From NCBI GenBank assembly GCA_037953745.1, contig JBAKBP010000684.1, positions 64,501 through 128,500 on the forward strand: a stretch of DNA of 64,000 bases. Reading direction: 5' to 3'. The stretch is from Lithodes maja (Eukaryota; Arthropoda; Malacostraca; Decapoda; Lithodidae). Position numbers and translations under genes: made by a program. Positions 51,376 through 61,590 of this stretch are shown here, piece after piece. The stretch's first letter is position 1. Each line of letters opens with the position of its first letter. The notes under the pieces are model-generated. The model ran no database searches, was not told the DNA's origin, and worked only from the letters and a program-made list of their open reading frames with translations.

Positions 51376-53172
51376 TGTGACGCACCCAGTGCGTAGCAAC
51401 GCAACCTGATTGTACTCCTTGGTACTCCACTGTGCCGCCGCGGTGCGGTGCCGTGTGCCGCTGTGCCGTGCTGGCTGCTTATATTGAGTGTGACAACGTA
51501 TAACTATGTTCTTTGTATCTCTGCAAAGGTCTCGTCATTTGCTAACCAGTGGTGGGTTTTGTTTTAAGCCATGTCGAGACCTTCCATTTAATATGTAGTA
51601 TCAATAGAGAAGTTGATAGATAAGACAATAGGAATTCAGAGAGAGAGAGTGAGTTAGACTTCAGAGCGAGAGGGTAGCAATGGTTGCCAGACGTATGGAC
51701 CGGTTGGCAGCCCTGCGCTTATAGCTAGGTGCGACAGGGTTGGTAGTACATTGCCGCCTGCCTATGCTGCCTGGGTTGCCCATGTTGTCGTACTGCACAT
51801 TGCATGGAGGCTCGCTGTGTGTTCCATGATCAGGTTGCCTAGAACCTTTGAGATTCTAACATCCCTTGCCCTCTCTCCCAATTTCTCACGGTTGCACTCT
51901 TTCTCTCTGACGACATTACTCTCATTTCATTCTTCTCTCTATTTAAATGCATACCCTTCCCTTGAGGTCCTAAAGGAGTTTCAGCACTCACCTCTCGTAT
52001 TACTCTTAGGACAAGCATATATTTACATGTATTAGATTTAAGGGGTTAATGTGAACAGCGATCTTCTTGATGAGGATAGTTGGTGAACGTTCTAAATGTT
52101 CACGAGTTATATGCCCAGCTCATCATCCAATTTGTGACTAGACTAGTGCCATGTGTAAGAGCCCGACCATGCCCAGGAGTTGTCTGTAGAGGGGCGAGGA
52201 CTTAGCCTTGATTTGCCTACCGAGCCAGGAGCGAGTGCAGTACCAGAGACTACAGCTCGCTCGTAGTGCCGGTATAGTAGAGTAACGTAATTTATCTGTC
52301 CTTGTGTTCTCTGCAGTCTTTTCCTGGGTTCTCGCTTTCGGTGCTGGGACTCGTTGTTCCTGTGACTTGGCCTGCTAGCTAGAACACATGGGGATGATGA
52401 GTGGGTGATATCTTTATTTTACTATGCATTGCAGCTCTCTTTAAGTTTATGTATGTAACACTTTACAATACACATTACTCACACACAAGACAACACTATT
52501 AATACTTTCATGTATCAATTAACTGCACTGTCGTTTTGCTGCTGTTTCCGGAGTTCTATTGCGTAGGGCGCATACGGACTCAGAGGGGAGACAGAGTGAG
52601 AGAAGCAAAGTAGCCTATGCGGTAGTAGGCTACCGGCGCAGTACTGTTGCCTGCAACCTTTTAGTTATTACAAGTATAGATTCATTCTTATAATAAGTGA
52701 CTACTATTTATGTTCCTTCCATGTGTATTATTAGGTATCTACTGGATCATGAACATCTTGTATGCTACATGCTAGTGCATGTTAGTAGGGGACAGTTATT
52801 CTAGTGCACGCGCTTTCAAGTAGGCGTGTACATTTGTCATTTAGCATTTCACTGTCATACCTTTAGCCTGCTTCTATTCTACATTATTAGAGGCTTAATA
52901 TTAACGTAGTTTCTTGAGTATTGCATTTCTTTAGTAATAACGTAACCTATAAATGTCTGAGGGAGTTTAGCCTCATAGCCTACCCCTGTTGTACACTTTC
53001 GCCGAGTTAAGGTACCTCGTTACCATAGACGATAACTCTGTAGGGCGTTGGTGCTTTTGTTGTCTGGAGCATATAGTATTTGGGACTGGAATCGAGCGTG
53101 TCGTTGTCACATAAGCCATTTCTGTCCTACGATCAAGAATCCCGAATATGTATTGCCGATCCAGCCGTAACA
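51376..53172 (+). repeat. 5' LTR of copy E (1797 bp)
   Basis: TGTGACGCACCCAGTGCG to GTAACA. It lacks the insertion GCGCCTCGCTGCCGGGGGGG found in the 3' LTR near 59110. ORFs inside (51751-52035) are chance frames repeated in both LTRs. Confidence 0.85.
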
Positions 53173-53175
53173 AAA

Positions 53176-53187
53176 TGGCGACCTTGC
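53176..53187 (+). promoter_or_regulatory. Primer-binding site, copy E
   Basis: AAA then TGGCGACCTTGC, three bases after the LTR end; compare copies A, C, D. Confidence 0.65.
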
Positions 53188-53442
53188 ACAAGATTCAGTA
53201 GTATCCTATCACATGTTTTTTGGAGAACTATTCTATGCTACCTAGTAGAGCTGGCTAGAATTTTCTTGCATATTGGAGGAATTTTTATTGTGTCATTATT
53301 GTATTGGTGGACTTGCAGATTGTTTCGTTGGGGGTGTCTAGAGTAGAGTCATTCAAGCATCTTTAACATTTTGTGAGTCGAGACTGCAATTAGTAATAAG
53401 CACTTCTTTTTTTTTATGAACAGCAATTGTATAACCAGCACT

Positions 53443-54705
53443 ATGTCTAATGACTCATCATTTACGGGGGAGGATAACACGGTGCAGCCTAGTAACCAGC
53501 AAGTACAGCAGATGTTTAGGGAGGGGAGTGTTATAAGTGGAGAGAGGGATGCCCGGGCATTTTTGCAGACACCTTTGACCGAACAGCGCCTGCAGGCTAT
53601 TGATTGTTACGGTCTTCGCTGTTTAGCCACGGTTTTGGGGCGGGACTGTCCTGACAGTTGGCCCAAGAAGAATTTGGTGGCATGTTTGTTGGGTGATGGC
53701 GATGGGGCGGTGGGTGGAGTGGGGTCTTGGGGGGTTCCCTCCAAGCCTCCATTCCACTCTACCCCTGAGCTGGGCCCTCAGCCAGCGAGTCTTAGCACGA
53801 TGCAGCAGGAGGGTTCTCAAGGGCAAGCTGGCTTACCCGTAAACACGTCTCGGTGTGGATCCCCCATTTTGTGCTCTCCCCCCCCAGGCCTGTCTCCTGA
53901 GATGTTATTTCAGCTAGAACTAGCTAAGTTTAAGCTGCAGGAGACTCAGATACAGATACAACAGGCTAGTATAGAACGCATAGAGGTTGCTAGAATCCAA
54001 GCCAATCAGGATGCAACCAGGTACCAGGCTGAAATGGATGTCGAGAAGTCTAGAGTAGAGACCACGGGGCGTCATCTCGGTGGTGGGCACCGGGTTACAG
54101 ACTCACTTTCGCATTTAATTAAGTTAGTACCCGCATTTGATGAGACAGCAGTGACTGAGTTTTTTGCTCGTTTCGAAAAGAAGTGTCGTGAGTATGACTG
54201 GCCGGAGGTTAAATGGGCAGCATTAGTTTCATCACGTCTAGTGGGTAAGGGGTTGAAAGCCTACGATGCACTGTCACTGGACGAGAGTGTAGTGTATGGA
54301 CTGGTGAAGGAGGCTGTGCTCCGGGCCTACGAACTGCAACCCGAAACTTATAGATTGAAGTTCCGTGGCGTGAATAAGAAGAGCGACGTCAGTTTTATGG
54401 AGCACGCACGGGACTTAACAGATGCAGGTAATAACTGGTTTCGGTCCGAGCACGCAGAGTCGGCTGAGGAAATTAAGCAACTTTTCTATCTGGAACAGTT
54501 TTACAAATGTACTGGAACCGATCTAACGCTGAACATTAAGGAAAAATGTCCCAAGACAGTAGAGGAGGCTGCCAGGATGGCAGACCTCAGATTATCATTG
54601 ATTCGTGGTTGCGGTGCCGCTCAGAGGGCTGAGTCAGGGCAGAAGGGGCGCTATACCCCACCCACCAGAGTTTTCGATAATAACAAATCCTATGACACAC
54701 ATTAA
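53443..54705 (+). CDS. gag: Gag of copy E (SCAN-like capsid)
   Basis: Chosen start is the second in-frame ATG (MSNDSSFTGED, 53443): the other copies also start MS here; an upstream ATG at 53416 adds nine residues. Domains: SAP-like YGLRCLATVLG near residue 62; Pro/Gly-rich linker; Gln/Ile-rich coiled coil (KLQETQIQIQQASIERIE); LSHLIKLVPAFDE...FARFEKKC; then a SCAN-like segment (RLKFRGVNKKSD...LFYLEQFYKCTGTDLTL...EAARMADLRLS) near 300-385. The SCAN domain is known to descend from Gmr1-like gags, which fits. The frame ends at TAA 54703-54705, overlapping pol by about 100 bp. Protein forms retrotransposon particles. Confidence 0.8.
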   Translation: MSNDSSFTGEDNTVQPSNQQVQQMFREGSVISGERDARAFLQTPLTEQRLQAIDCYGLRCLATVLGRDCPDSWPKKNLVACLLGDGDGAVGGVGSWGVPSKPPFHSTPELGPQPASLSTMQQEGSQGQAGLPVNTSRCGSPILCSPPPGLSPEMLFQLELAKFKLQETQIQIQQASIERIEVARIQANQDATRYQAEMDVEKSRVETTGRHLGGGHRVTDSLSHLIKLVPAFDETAVTEFFARFEKKCREYDWPEVKWAALVSSRLVGKGLKAYDALSLDESVVYGLVKEAVLRAYELQPETYRLKFRGVNKKSDVSFMEHARDLTDAGNNWFRSEHAESAEEIKQLFYLEQFYKCTGTDLTLNIKEKCPKTVEEAARMADLRLSLIRGCGAAQRAESGQKGRYTPPTRVFDNNKSYDTH

Positions 54706-57700
54706 CCACACTAAATGCATTGCACCTAATAACACCTACAAACACAAGCCTCTCCCGTTTACTAAAGGTCAGGCCCCTTCTTCGCCCGCACAAGGGAAGA
54801 AGCCCATTGGGGATGTGAAATGTTACAAATGTCAGAAGCTAGGCCATTATTCACGTGAGTGCCCTAGTAACACTCCCGCTAAGCCGGTGTCATTGGTTCA
54901 CAGTATCGGTGTGTCTCTGAAGGCTGCAGCAACTGCCCGGGGTAGGTTGTCAGCAGCTGAGGCACACGCGGTAAAGAAGCGTACGGAAGGCTCGACACCT
55001 GTCCGGGACACTTTCTGTAGCCATCGGGGGCACGGGTTTGTGAGCTGGGGGAGTGAACTACGGAGGGTTGACTTGCTGAGGGATACGGGGGCTTCGCAAA
55101 CTTTGTTGAGGAACTTCACAGGGAAACCGATAAATGCGGCCAGAGTTGTTGTGGTGCAGGGTATAAATGCTACGAGGTCATACCCACTTGTGAGGTTGGA
55201 GTTGAGAGTGGGAGAGGTGTGCAGGGAGCTGGATGTAGGGATCGTTGAGTGTTTGCCAGTTGAGGGCGTCGATCTTCTTCTCGGCAACGACTTTGCGGTG
55301 CCCACTTCCGGGACTCCACCCTTAGTCGTTGCCGAGAGGGCGGCCGACGTGGATGGTGAGAATCGGGAATGGGTTGGGAGGTGCCAACAGGATAAGATGG
55401 CCTGTGTGGTAACCCGATCTCGCTCTGCGGCTCCTGCACAGCCTAGCACTCAACCTCGGGGACAGTGGAGGAAGGATCAGGAGAAGGTTGCTAAGGGCAG
55501 GAAAAGGGACATTGATTCTGCTGCACTTCTCGGTGATTCGGTACTTGGACCTATAATAAACACGGGAGTTGACTCTGGCCCAGATATGGTGTGTAACAAG
55601 GCAGAGTTGGGTAAGACTTCGCGTGAGGCAAGAGCTGTAGCGAGAGCCACTAAGGCAGTAGAGCCTACTAGCCGGGGTAATGTCTTATTACAAAACCATC
55701 TTGATGCATTGACGCCCAGGGACATTAGTGAGCAGCAGCTGCAAGACGCTAGCCTAGCTCGTTATAGCAATGGTGCCATAGAGTTGGAGGAAGATGGGGA
55801 TGCGAAGCCGGGAGATTTCTTTAGGCTCAACAGGATATTGTACCGCAGATTTCTAGACCCCAAATCGAAGTGGGAGGGCGGTGCGAGGGTAGTAGACCAG
55901 GTGGTTGTTCCAAATAAGTATAGAGAGTCCTTATTGTGTCTGGCGCATGATGTGCCGGTGGCGGGTCATTTGGGGGTAACAAAAACATTGGCGGCATTGG
56001 GCAGGTTTTTCTGGTGGCCTGGGGTCAAGGCTGATGTCTGTGCATGGGTGGCTGGGTGTGCGACCTGCCAGACAACGGGGAAGCCTAACCAGACAATCCC
56101 GAAGGCACCTTTGTTTCCCATACCTGTCACCGGGCCTCCGTTCAGCAAAGTTGTAGTAGATTTGGTTGGCCCTTTCCCGCCTACTAGTAGTGGCAATAAA
56201 TTCCTGTTGACAATCATGGATGTGGCTACGAGATACCCGGACGCATACCCCATGAGAAACGGCTCGGCAAAGGCAGTTGTTAAAAACTTATTATTGTTCT
56301 GTTCCCGTTATGGATTTCCACGTGAGGTGCAGTCAGACCAGGGGAGCAATTTTACATCCAAATTGTTCAAGCAAACCCTTCAGTTGCACGGTATATGTTC
56401 TGTAGTGTCGTCAGCCTACCATCCCGAGAGTCAGGGAGTCTTGGAGCGGTGGCACTCGACCCTGAAGAGTATGCTACGCTGTTACTGTGCAGAACATGAC
56501 ACTGATTGGGATTTGGGTCTGCCGTATGTTCTGTTCGCTGCACGTGAAGTCCCAGGAGAGAGCCTGGGGTTCAGTCCAAATCAACTAGTCTTTGGCCATA
56601 ATGTGAGAGGACCTTTAAGTATGGTGAAAGAGATCTGGGAGGGCGAAGAGAAGCCGGGGTCTGTACTTAAATATATCCTTGAGAGCCGGGAGAGACTTAT
56701 AGGTTGCATGGCAGCGGCAGGTAATAACTTGGTTAATGCACAGGCGGTCATGAAGCACCAGTATGACGCCAAGGTGAAGCTTCGGGAGTTTTCGGTGGGT
56801 CAGGAGGTAATGTTGCTTTTACCTTTGCCTGGACACCCCCTTTCTGCCAAGTTTATTGGGCCGTATGTGGTGGCTAAGAAACTGTCCGACCTTGATTATC
56901 TCGTTGCAACACCTGACCGTAGAAAAAAACATCAGTTATGTCATGTTAACCTCATGAAAGAGTATGTGAGACGCCCCTCAGAGCCTCTCACTGTCCCTGT
57001 GCTGGCCTGCAGCGGCCAGGGTGGAGAAGGAGGTGGGGACAGTCATGCTGCTGAGGAGGATAGCTGGGACTGTGTCATTTCCGCGGAACAGTGGGCGGGG
57101 AATACTGAACAAGAGGCTAGGCAAGCTGTAAGTCACCTGCCTGAGCACCAGGGTGCTGCTGTCCTAGGCCTGTTCAGGTCATACCCCTCTGTTTTCGCCG
57201 AACACCCAGGTCTCACTACTCAGGTAACGCACGACGTGGACGTCGGTGATAATGTGCCCTTCAAGTCAGTGCCCTACCGTGTGCCCCCGGTAAAGTTGCC
57301 AGCTTTACGGGAGGAGTTAAAGTACATGGTTGAGAGAGGGATGATCACTGAAGGTTATGTGAAGTGGACATCACCCGTCACGTTGCAGCCAAAACCTGAC
57401 GGCAAGGTGCGGTTCTGCATAGATTTTCGTAGGCTAAATGGCTTGACCACTACCAACCCTTACCCTTTGCCTCGAGTTGACGACAGCGTGGACAAGATAG
57501 GGAATGCAAAGTACCTTACTAAAATTGATCTTGTAAAAGGCTACTGGCAAGTACCCCTGTCGGACCGAGCTAAGCAAGTTTGTGGTTTTGTGGTAGATGG
57601 CAAGACCTACCAATGTAACGTAATGCCTTATGGGCTTAAGAACGCACCTGCCACGTTTCAGAACCTGATGAACGATATTTGTGACGAAATCCCTAACTGC

Positions 57701-58522
57701 ACGGTCTACCTTGATGACGTGATAGTGTATGATGACGATTTTGAAAATCACCTAAGGCACTTAGAGACCCTGTTTGGGAAGTTGCACGATGCTGGGCTAG
57801 TGGTGAACCTGAGGAAGTGCGAGTTTGTAAAGGCTACTGTGCAGTATCTTGGCTTCGTGGTCGGGTTAGGCCGGGTGTGCCCCCCCCTGAGCAAGATACA
57901 GGCTATCAATATGTTTCCCAGGCCCACCACTAAGCGCCAGGTCATGCGGTTCCTAGGTATGATAGGCTATTATAGGCGCTTCATCCGGGGATACTCTACT
58001 GTCTTAGCACCGTTAACTGATCTACTGTCGAAGTCAGTGAAGTTCTGTTGGGCTGCGGAGTGTCAGAGGGCTTTCGACCTAGTCAAGCACCTGCTGTGTA
58101 CACATCCGATTTTGAGAGCCCCAGACTTCTCCAGGAGTTTTCAGCTGGCGACTGATGCCAGCGGTGTGGGTGCCGGGGCAGTGTTACTGCAGACTGATTC
58201 CGAGGGCTTGGAACACCCAGTGAGCTTCTTTTCTCGCAAGTTTAATTCGGCACAAAGGAATTACTCGACTATAGAGAAGGAGCTTCTTGCTATCGTTTTG
58301 TCGCTCAAACATTTCGAAGTTTATGTTCCAGCCTACGGCCCGGTAGTGACGATTTATACGGACCATCATCCCTTGAAATTCCTAAATCAGTTTCACAATC
58401 GGAATATGCGGTTGACCAGGTGGTCCCTAATGCTCCAAGAGTATAATCTCAACATTCAGCATATTGCCGGGAGTGAGAACGTGATAGCAGATTGTCTATC
58501 AAGGGTTGATGATCCAGGATAG
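54602..58522 (+). CDS. pol: Pol of copy E: PR-INT-RT-RH order
   Basis: About 1305 codons, in the +1 frame relative to gag and entered by frameshift or after a mutation (no required ATG). Counting from GTG at 54605: CCHC knuckle CYKCQKLGHYSREC (73-86); protease DTGAS (160-164) and LLLGNDF; integrase zinc HHCC (H448, H455, C485, C488); DDE residues D519, D578, E614; GPY module (752-754); RT from about 890 with CIDFRRLNG, YGLKNAPATFQ, YLDD (1035-1038); RNase H D1184, E1226, D1253 and ADCLSR at the end. Integrase before RT is the Ty1/copia order in a Gypsy-type protein. No stop or shift seen; possibly functional. Confidence 0.88.
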   Translation, partial: FVVAVPLRGLSQGRRGAIPHPPEFSIITNPMTHINHTKCIAPNNTYKHKPLPFTKGQAPSSPAQGKKPIGDVKCYKCQKLGHYSRECPSNTPAKPVSLVHSIGVSLKAAATARGRLSAAEAHAVKKRTEGSTPVRDTFCSHRGHGFVSWGSELRRVDLLRDTGASQTLLRNFTGKPINAARVVVVQGINATRSYPLVRLELRVGEVCRELDVGIVECLPVEGVDLLLGNDFAVPTSGTPPLVVAERAADVDGENREWVGRCQQDKMACVVTRSRSAAPAQPSTQPRGQWRKDQEKVAKGRKRDIDSAALLGDSVLGPIINTGVDSGPDMVCNKAELGKTSREARAVARATKAVEPTSRGNVLLQNHLDALTPRDISEQQLQDASLARYSNGAIELEEDGDAKPGDFFRLNRILYRRFLDPKSKWEGGARVVDQVVVPNKYRESLLCLAHDVPVAGHLGVTKTLAALGRFFWWPGVKADVCAWVAGCATCQTTGKPNQTIPKAPLFPIPVTGPPFSKVVVDLVGPFPPTSSGNKFLLTIMDVATRYPDAYPMRNGSAKAVVKNLLLFCSRYGFPREVQSDQGSNFTSKLFKQTLQLHGICSVVSSAYHPESQGVLERWHSTLKSMLRCYCAEHDTDWDLGLPYVLFAAREVPGESLGFSPNQLVFGHNVRGPLSMVKEIWEGEEKPGSVLKYILESRERLIGCMAAAGNNLVNAQAVMKHQYDAKVKLREFSVGQEVMLLLPLPGHPLSAKFIGPYVVAKKLSDLDYLVATPDRRKKHQLCHVNLMKEYVRRPSEPLTVPVLACSGQGGEGGGDSHAAEEDSWDCVISAEQWAGNTEQEARQAVSHLPEHQGAAVLGLFRSYPSVFAEHPGLTTQVTHDVDVGDNVPFKSVPYRVPPVKLPALREELKYMVERGMITEGYVKWTSPVTLQPKPDGKVRFCIDFRRLNGLTTTNPYPLPRVDDSVDKIGNAKYLTKIDLVKGYWQVPLSDRAKQVCGFVVDGKTYQCNVMPYGLKNAPATFQNLMNDICDEIPNCTVYLDDVIVYDDDFENHLRHLETLFGKLHDAGLVVNLRKCEFVKATVQYLGFVVGLGRVCPPLSKIQAINMFPRPTTKRQVMRFLGMIGYYRRFIRGYSTVLAPLTDLLSKSVKFCWAAECQRAFDLVKHLLCTHPILRAPDFSRSFQLATDASGVGAGAVLLQTDSEGLEHPVSFFSRKFNSAQRNYSTIEKELLAIVLSLKHFEVYVPAYGPVVTIYTDHHPLKFLNQFHNRNMRLTRWSLMLQEYNLNIQHIAGSENVIADCLSRVDDPG

Positions 58523-58786
58523 TCGTGCACGGTGTGTGGGTTGAGCAGGAGTAAAATTAGGCTATCATAACGCCGTCCAAAAAGATTATAAAACAATAAA
58601 ATAAACGAGAATTTTTTTTTTTAGTTTTGTAAGTCTTTATTGTTGTAGCATGATGCATGCGATATTGTGTTTTATGTATAATTCACACTTCAGTTGTTGT
58701 GCACCTTTTGCAATTAGTGGCAGCTAAGGGTAGCAGGTCGGTTGGTTGCCTGTCAGATTTTGATAATGCTTCTAAGGTCGATTATC

Positions 58787-58803
58787 TAAAATCTTGGGGG
58801 GGC
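58787..58803 (+). promoter_or_regulatory. Polypurine tract candidate
   Basis: AAAATCTTGGGGGGGC immediately before the 3' LTR; only the G-run is purine-rich. Confidence 0.5.
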
Positions 58804-60471
58804 TGTGACGCACCCAGTGCGTGGCAACTTAACCTGATTGTACTCCTTGGTACTCCACTGTGCCGCCGCGGTGCGGTGCCGCTGTGCCGCTGTGCCGTGC
58901 TGGCTGCTTATATTGAGTGTGACAACGTATAACTATGTTCTTTGTATCTCTGCAAAGGTCTCGTCATTTGCTAACCAGTGGTGGGTTTTGTTTTAAGCCA
59001 TGTCGAGACCTTCCATTTAATATGTAGTATCAATAGAGAAGTTGATAGATAAGACAATAGGAATTCAGAGAGAGAGAGTGAGTTAGACTTCAGAGCGAGA
59101 GGGTAGCAATGCGCCTCGCTGCCGGGGGGGTGGTTGCCAGACGTATGGACCGGTTGGCAGCCCTGCGCTTATAGCTAGGTGCGACAGGGTTGGTAGTACA
59201 TTGCCGCCTGCATATGCTGCCTGGGCTGCCCATGTTGTCGTACTGCACATTGCATGGAGGCTCGCTGTGTGTTCCATGATCAGGTTGCCTAGAACCTTTG
59301 AGATTCTAACATCCCTTGCCCTCTCTCCCAATTTCTCACGGTTGCACTCTTTCTCTCTGACGACATTACTCTCATTTCATTCTTCTCTCTATTTAAATGC
59401 ATACCCTTCCCTTGAGGTCCTAAAGGAGTTTCAGCACTCACCTCTCGTATTACTCTTAGGACAAGCATATATTTACATGTATTAGATTTAAGGGGTTAAT
59501 GTGAACAGCGATCTTCTTGATGAGGATAGTTGGTGAACGTTCTACATGTTCACGAGTTATATGCCCAGCTCATCATCCAATTTGTGACTAGACTAGTGCC
59601 ATGTGTAAGAGCCCGACCATGCCCAGGAGTTGTCTGTAGAGGGGCGAGGACTTAGCCTTGATTTGCCTACCGAGCCAGGAGCGAGTGTAGTACCAGAGAC
59701 TACAGCTCGCTCGTAGTGCCGGTATAGTAGAGTAACGTAATTTATCTGTCCTTGTGTTCTCTGCAGTCTTTTTCTGGGTTCTCGCTTTCGGTGCTGGGAC
59801 TCGTTGTTCCTGTGACTTGGCCTGCTAGCTAGAACACATGGGGATGATGAGTGGCTTATATCTTTATTTTACTATGCATTGCAGCTCTCTTTAAGTTTAT
59901 GTATATAACACTTTACAATACACATTACTCACACACAAGACAACACTATTAATACTTTCATGTATCAATTAACTGCACTGTCGTTTTGCTGCTGTGTCCG
60001 GAGTTCTGTTGCGTAGGGCGCATACGGACTCAGAGGGGAGACAGAGTGAGAGAAGCGAAGTAGCCTATGCGGTAGTAGGCTACCGGCGCAGTACTGTTGC
60101 CTGCAACCCTTTTGTTATTCCAAGTATAGATTCATTCTTATAATAAGTGACTACTATTTATGTTCCTTCCATGTGTATTATTAGGTATCTACTGGATCAT
60201 GAACATCTTGTATGCTACATGCTAGTGCATGTTAGTAGGGGACAGTTATTCTAGTGCACGCGCTTTCAAGTAGGCGTGTACATTTGTTATTTAGCATTTC
60301 ACTGTCATACCTTTAGCCTGCTTCTATTCTACATCATTAGAGGCTTAATATTAACGTAGTTTCTTGAGTATTGCATTTCTTAGTAATAACGTAACCTATA
60401 AATGTCTGAGGGAGTTTAGCCTCATAGCCTACCCCTGTTGTACACTTTCGCCGAGTTAAGGTACCTCGTTA
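58804..60471 (+). repeat. 3' LTR of copy E, interrupted by copy D
   Basis: Matches 51376-53022 with about 1% substitutions; stops at GGTACCTCGTTA where D starts. The remaining 150 bp (compare 53023-53172) should reappear beyond the right edge. Confidence 0.85.
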
Positions 60472-60910
60472 TGTGACGCATGTCGAGTATGAGCATGCTG
60501 TACAGAACGCCCAGTCAGGCCCCACCCTCGCTAGGATCGTCAGGGCAGGAACTTTGGCTGTAGTCTGTGTAGAGTTTCCTAACTCAGTTTATGTGAACCG
60601 TTGTACTATAAGTATTATCATTATGTATTTTGTTTTCTTCTAAGTCAACGAGTTCTATTTTATATCATTAGTTATAAGTATTGTGTGTGGGACTTATATA
60701 CAATGATGAGAGAGAGAGTTATGTAACGACAGCCAGTGAGCGCGCCACGAGGTGTGTAGGCCTAACTCCCTCCTCCCTTCCTCCCTTCCTCCCTTCCTCC
60801 CTTTCAGCGCGTGGGAAGTTCTTTGTCAATCCCAGATTGAGAGAATATGACGTCATGATTGCCAGTGGGCGGTCCTTAAGTAGTTTGAGATATGCCGCTA
60901 GAGGGCCGAG

Positions 60911-60919
60911 TATAAAAAG
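60911..60919 (+). promoter_or_regulatory. TATA box candidate in LTR D
   Basis: TATAAAAAG, with CTTCAGAACTCATC about 28 bases downstream as a possible start site. LTR promoter by position; no transcript evidence. Confidence 0.45.
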
Positions 60920-61454
60920 AGAGGTTTTTGCCACCATGCTTCAGAACTCATCAGGCAAAGCGACCTCTCATATCCCTTGCAACTATCGATATTCTTCCGA
61001 CTGATGTGAACTTTCTCTACTCTCTGAACAGCCTATTTTCTTCTCTTCTCGTCCCTTTTTAACCAATGACCCCTTTGGTGCAGATTTAGTCAGCCAAAGT
61101 ATTATCGCTTGAGTTCTCACGAGATAAGTGCCTGTTAGATAGCCTATTTTTGGAAGGGTTAACTAGAATAGGATTGATTGATGTTTGTTGCACTCGTATA
61201 TGTATTTCCCTGTGTGCGATTATTCATGTTCCTGTTTTCTGCTGGTTTAGGTAATGCTAGACTGGGATAGGGTTCCTCGAGTTGTGATTTCCTATGAGTG
61301 CTAGGTTGGTTGAACCAGCACAATTGCAACGGAGACGTGGGAAGCCTAGGGGGTCTTTTTGATTGTGTACCGTGGGAGTTTAGCACTGTGTTGCGAGTGA
61401 GGGCTTTTGCCTGTGCCACCCAACACTGTGCTATCTCATTTGCTTGACTTTGAG

Positions 61455-61590
61455 AGGATCGCCAGGAGAGAACCAGATACTAGTGATCTGGATCTCTCAA
61501 GAGAGCATCCCGTCAATTACCGTAATTTGGCCGCACAGTCTTAAGGACCTCGCTAGGCTACGAGCCGCTTGCTCAGCCATTGTCTCTTAA
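61455..61590 (+). promoter_or_regulatory. Conserved LTR block
   Basis: GATCGCCAGGAGAGAACCAG, a CTCTCAAGAGAG hairpin, and GGCTACGAGCCGCTTG; the best conserved stretch among LTRs A (1318-1410), B (2885-3015), C (32330-32410) and D, absent from E. Function unknown. Confidence 0.5.

Larger units (their letters stand above)
51376..60471 (+). mobile_element. Gypsy (Gmr1-like) copy E, 5' LTR to interrupted 3' LTR
   Basis: About 9.1 kb: 5' LTR 51376-53172, primer site, gag 53443-54705, pol 54602-58522, purine-rich site, 3' LTR from 58804. The last 150 bp of the 3' LTR are missing because copy D starts at 60472. Gag and pol frames are open with all catalytic motifs visible. The LTRs differ by roughly 17 substitutions and a 21-24 bp indel over 1.67 kb. 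Confidence 0.85.

Noticed and set aside
51751..52035. 94-codon ORF in both LTRs of copy E
   Set aside because: Identical because LTRs are duplicates; no motif and LTR position.
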